Assembly: GCA_035292525.1 (NCBI GenBank)
Contig: DATDPZ010000168.1
Location: forward strand, 1-6,405
Direction: 5' to 3'
From: VBAS01 sp035292525
GTDB lineage: Bacteria; Bacteroidota; Bacteroidia; Chitinophagales; Chitinophagaceae
Length of the DNA stretch: 6,405 bases
The position numbers and the translations under genes are program-made. Each line of letters starts with the position of its first letter. Within the stretch, counting starts at the first letter, position 1. Positions 4,387-6,405 of this stretch are shown here, piece by piece. The notes beneath the pieces are model-generated. The model made no database searches. It worked only from the letters and a program-made list of their open reading frames with translations, and was not told the DNA's origin.

Positions 4387-5976
4387 CTATTCCCACTCTA
4401 TTGTTGCAGGCGGCTTGCTGCTGATATCATATACCACCCTGTTTATTCCTTTTACATTATTGATTATCTCGTTGGACACATAAGCTAAGAACGCATAGGG
4501 TAAATGTGCCCAGTCGGCAGTCATTCCATCTACACTGGTTACGGCACGCAGGGCAATGGTATATTCATAAGTTCTTTCATCGCCCATAACCCCCACACTT
4601 TTTACCGGGAGCAAGATGGCACCCGCCTGCCATACCGTTGCATAATGCTGATGCTCTTTCAGGGCATTTATAAAAATATGATCAGCCTCCTGCAATAATC
4701 TTACTTTTTCTTCCGTCACATCTCCCAAAATCCGGATGGCAAGGCCCGGTCCCGGAAATGGATGCCTCTCCACCATTTCTGCAGGCAATCCAAGTTCCCT
4801 GCCAACTTTTCTTACTTCATCTTTAAATAAAAAACGCAGGGGTTCTACCAGTTCCAGGTGCAATTGCTCCGGCAGTCCACCTACATTGTGATGTGATTTG
4901 ATAGTAGCAGAAGGCCCATGTACGGATAAACTTTCTATCACATCGGGATAAATAGTTCCCTGTCCCAGCATTTCAATGCTATCTCCGCCGGCCGTCCTGT
5001 GAATAAGTTGATTTGCCTCTTCCTGGAATGTTTCAATAAAAAGCCGACCGATGGTTTTTCGTTTTTCTTCCGGATCGGTTTTTCCTGCCAGCGCTGTATA
5101 GAAATTATTTTTTACATCCACGCCTTTTACATTCAACCCGACCCTGGTATAAGATTCCAATACATTTTCAAATTCATTTTTGCGAAGCACTCCATTGTCC
5201 ACAAAAATTCCAACCAGCCGGTCGCCAATGGCTCTGTGAATTAAAGTAGCTGCCACGGTAGAATCCACACCGCCACTCAGTGCCATGATCACTTTCCTGT
5301 CGCCAATCTGTTTTTTCAAGGCAGCTACAGTATCTGTTACAAAATGTGCCGGCGTCCAGTCTTGTGAGCAGCCGCAGATATTCACTAAAAAATTATTCAA
5401 TATTTTTTTCCCTTCTGTACTATGATATACTTCAGGGTGAAACTGTAATCCGTAGAGAGGGAAAGCTGAGTGCTGAGTGCTGACTTCCGGCTTCCGTCTT
5501 CTGACTTCTGACTTCCTGAAAGCTGCAATCGGGATACTCTCTGTGGTTGCCAGCAATTCAAATCCTTCAGGCAGTTCAAGAATAGTATCTGCATGGCTCA
5601 TCCACACCTGGCTTTGTTCTGTTACTCCTTTCAGCAGCAGATCTTCTTTTTTTTTATTTAGCAGGGCCCTGCCGTATTCACGTTTATTGCTTTTTTCCAC
5701 CCGGCCGCCATATTGTTTGGCTGTCAGTTGTGCACCATAGCAAACGCCCAGTACCGGCACCCGGCTGATCATAAATTGCACATTTACATCCGGTGCATTT
5801 GCATCATTTACAGAAAATGGCGACCCACTAAGGATGATTCCTTTCAGCCCGGGTTCGTATTCAAAAGGTTTATGAAAGGGGATGATCTCGCAGAACACAT
5901 TTGCTTCTCTCACCGCACGGGCTATCAACTGGGTATACTGGGAACCAAAATCGAGAATAAGTATCTTTTCAGTCAT
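4387..5976 (-). CDS. guaA: GMP synthase (glutamine-hydrolysing)
   Basis: Catalyses XMP + ATP + glutamine to GMP in purine biosynthesis, in the cytoplasm. The class I glutamine amidotransferase domain comes first: ILDFGSQYTQLIAR (7-20), the nucleophile Cys79 in GVCYGAQ, and the His180/Glu182 pair in LQFHPEV. Next is the ATP-pyrophosphatase domain with the P-loop LSGGVDST (233-240) and FVDNGVLRKNE (258-268), then the dimerisation/XMP-binding domain with HPFPGPGLAIRILGD (405-419) and the canonical C-terminus KPPATIEWE (521-529). The protein is 529 residues, about 18 longer than the roughly 510 usual for the family. The excess coincides with residues about 154-171 (RKSEVRRRKPEVSTQHSA), encoded by a heptamer repeat between IAAF and PLYGLQFHPEV. 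All catalytic residues remain, so the enzyme is probably active. It is the first gene of a minus-strand pair with the PBP-like gene. Confidence 0.97.
   Translation of the reverse strand: MTEKILILDFGSQYTQLIARAVREANVFCEIIPFHKPFEYEPGLKGIILSGSPFSVNDANAPDVNVQFMISRVPVLGVCYGAQLTAKQYGGRVEKSNKREYGRALLNKKKEDLLLKGVTEQSQVWMSHADTILELPEGFELLATTESIPIAAFRKSEVRRRKPEVSTQHSAFPLYGLQFHPEVYHSTEGKKILNNFLVNICGCSQDWTPAHFVTDTVAALKKQIGDRKVIMALSGGVDSTVAATLIHRAIGDRLVGIFVDNGVLRKNEFENVLESYTRVGLNVKGVDVKNNFYTALAGKTDPEEKRKTIGRLFIETFQEEANQLIHRTAGGDSIEMLGQGTIYPDVIESLSVHGPSATIKSHHNVGGLPEQLHLELVEPLRFLFKDEVRKVGRELGLPAEMVERHPFPGPGLAIRILGDVTEEKVRLLQEADHIFINALKEHQHYATVWQAGAILLPVKSVGVMGDERTYEYTIALRAVTSVDGMTADWAHLPYAFLAYVSNEIINNVKGINRVVYDISSKPPATIEWE
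5465..5515. repeat. Heptanucleotide tandem repeat inside guaA
   Basis: Seven consecutive 7-base units on the plus strand: GCTGAGT twice (5465-5478), GCTGACT, TCCGGCT, TCCGTCT, then TCTGACT twice (5500-5513), ending TCC. On the coding strand these are AGTCAGA/ACTCAGC-type units. The tract of about 51 bases is a multiple of three and encodes a hydrophilic stretch that conserved GuaA proteins lack. Confidence 0.85.
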
Positions 5977-6012
5977 GAATAAAAAGGATAAACAATTTTA
6001 TGGGCTTTTTTT

Positions 6013-6040
6013 CCATAATCCTGGTATAGGAAGGTTATGG
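6013..6040 (-). promoter_or_regulatory. Hairpin in the guaA 5' leader
   Basis: CCATAA (6013-6018) pairs with TTATGG (6035-6040), and the stem continues CCT/AGG after one bulged base, for a total of nine pairs around a short loop. If transcription starts just downstream of the -7 candidate at 6053-6046, this hairpin would lie at the very 5' end of the guaA mRNA, about 37 bases before the ATG. No known purine riboswitch core is recognisable. Confidence 0.4.
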
Positions 6041-6045
6041 AGCTG

Positions 6046-6053
6046 CGAAGATA
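6046..6053 (-). promoter_or_regulatory. Candidate -7 element of guaA
   Basis: TATCTTCG on the minus strand differs at one position from TAnnTTTG. It lies about 70 bases upstream of the guaA ATG. No TTG is found at the expected -33 spacing, so this is tentative. The divergent lipoprotein gene has a very similar TAACTTCG. Confidence 0.35.
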
Positions 6054-6097
6054 AATAGTTTGTTCCGAAGGAATCCTTTCGGGTAGTTTATAGTTTA

Positions 6098-6145
6098 CCT
6101 CAACCTCAACCTCAACCTAAACCTCAACCTTAACCTTAACCTTAA
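6098..6145. repeat. Telomere-like hexamer repeat
   Basis: Eight 6-base units in a row: CCTCAA x3 (6098-6115), CCTAAA, CCTCAA, then CCTTAA x3 (6128-6145), ending in CCCC. On the minus strand it reads as TTAAGG/TTGAGG units. It lies in the divergent intergenic region between guaA and the GIN-domain gene, upstream of both promoters. Confidence 0.9.
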
Positions 6146-6193
6146 CCCCACCTCCTGTAACCTCTCCTTCATTCCACCCGTCATATTGCCGTA

Positions 6194-6208
6194 TTTTCCC
6201 GGGGAAAA
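6194..6208. promoter_or_regulatory. Perfect 7-1-7 palindrome, operator candidate
   Basis: TTTTCCC-G-GGGAAAA is an exact inverted repeat ending 33 bases before the ATG of the GIN-domain gene. It lies immediately upstream of the -7 candidate at 6214-6221, so a bound regulator would cover the promoter. A chance palindrome is possible. Confidence 0.35.
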
Positions 6209-6213
6209 CTTTT

Positions 6214-6221
6214 TAACTTCG
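6214..6221 (+). promoter_or_regulatory. Candidate -7 element of the GIN-domain gene
   Basis: TAACTTCG matches TAnnTTTG except for one base and lies 20 bases before the ATG. A TTG at 6186-6188 is 25 bases upstream, longer than the usual 19-21, so the -33 element is unclear. Confidence 0.3.
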
Positions 6222-6241
6222 GTAATCTTAAACCAACTGCA

Positions 6242-6405
6242 ATGAAAAAAATATTTTTCTTTTTAATGATTGTTTTGATAACTGCTTCCGGCTGCAGGGA
6301 TATTTTCGGGAAAAGAATCCGTGGCAATGGACATGTCACTACGGAATCCCGCAATATTTCTTCATTTCACAGTGTGGACGTAAGTGGCGCCATTAATGTT
6401 TATGT
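6242..6405 (+). CDS. DUF2807/GIN-domain lipoprotein, N-terminal part (partial)
   Basis: Fifty-four codons are visible before the right edge. MKKIFFFLMIVLITASGC is a lipoprotein signal peptide with lipobox TASGC and lipidated Cys18. The following RGNGHVTTESRNISSFHSVD (residues 25-44) plus VSGAINVYV is the characteristic opening of the 'putative auto-transporter adhesin, head GIN domain' family (DUF2807). In that family a 'GnG...R....F..v.v.g..nv.v' pattern starts a right-handed beta-helix-like fold. The function of these Bacteroidota envelope proteins is not established. The start is fixed by the signal peptide. It is transcribed divergently from guaA across about 265 bases. Confidence 0.85.
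   Translation, partial: MKKIFFFLMIVLITASGCRDIFGKRIRGNGHVTTESRNISSFHSVDVSGAINVY

Noticed and set aside
5977..6060. Purine riboswitch in the guaA leader
   Set aside because: Only a simple hairpin is present; there is no three-way junction or conserved core sequence.

Overview
The window looks like chromosomal DNA of a member of the Bacteroidota, most probably a Chitinophagaceae-like organism. Supporting signs are a type IX secretion (T9SS) C-terminal sorting domain remnant, promoter-like TAnnTTTG elements instead of sigma70 boxes, A-rich starts without clear Shine-Dalgarno sequences, a GIN/DUF2807 lipoprotein, and many G/C palindromes in short intergenic spaces. The genus cannot be fixed from the sequence alone.

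Layout. (1) Positions 1-634, minus strand: the N-terminal part of a polytopic membrane protein of the O-antigen ligase/polymerase (Wzy/WaaL-like) type, running off the left edge. (2) Positions 635-3142: an accessory, partly decayed stretch. It holds two copies of a 96-bp segment (the last codons of a T9SS sorting domain plus an intrinsic terminator) about 1.3 kb apart. Between them lie a type II toxin-antitoxin pair (Unstab_antitox-type antitoxin and RelE/ParE-like toxin, minus strand, ATGA overlap) and a frame-broken T9SS C-terminal domain. Next comes a DUF559 (Vsr-like, PD-(D/E)XK-type) endonuclease gene, bracketed by an organised family of palindrome-containing repeats: an inverted pair facing the gene, a diverged copy, and a near-perfect 90-bp tandem duplication. 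(3) Positions 3143-5976, minus strand: a housekeeping pair, guaA (GMP synthase) followed by an exported periplasmic-binding-protein-like (PBP type 1) protein. A REP-like palindrome lies between them. (4) Positions 5977-6241: a divergent intergenic region with a guaA leader hairpin, a telomere-like hexamer run and a perfect operator-like palindrome. (5) Positions 6242-6405, plus strand: the start of a DUF2807/GIN-domain lipoprotein, running off the right edge.

The most interesting items are: (a) the DUF559 nuclease gene with its inverted and direct palindromic repeats, which resembles the layout of REP/RAYT elements but with an unrelated nuclease; (b) a heptanucleotide tandem repeat that has invaded the guaA coding region in frame, adding about 17 residues just before the catalytic His-x-Glu of the glutaminase domain; (c) the duplicated T9SS-tail-plus-terminator segment flanking a toxin-antitoxin module; (d) an 18-bp stem-loop downstream of the toxin gene whose pairing is complete only in a plus-strand RNA because of G-U pairs. 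No rRNA, tRNA or CRISPR array was seen.
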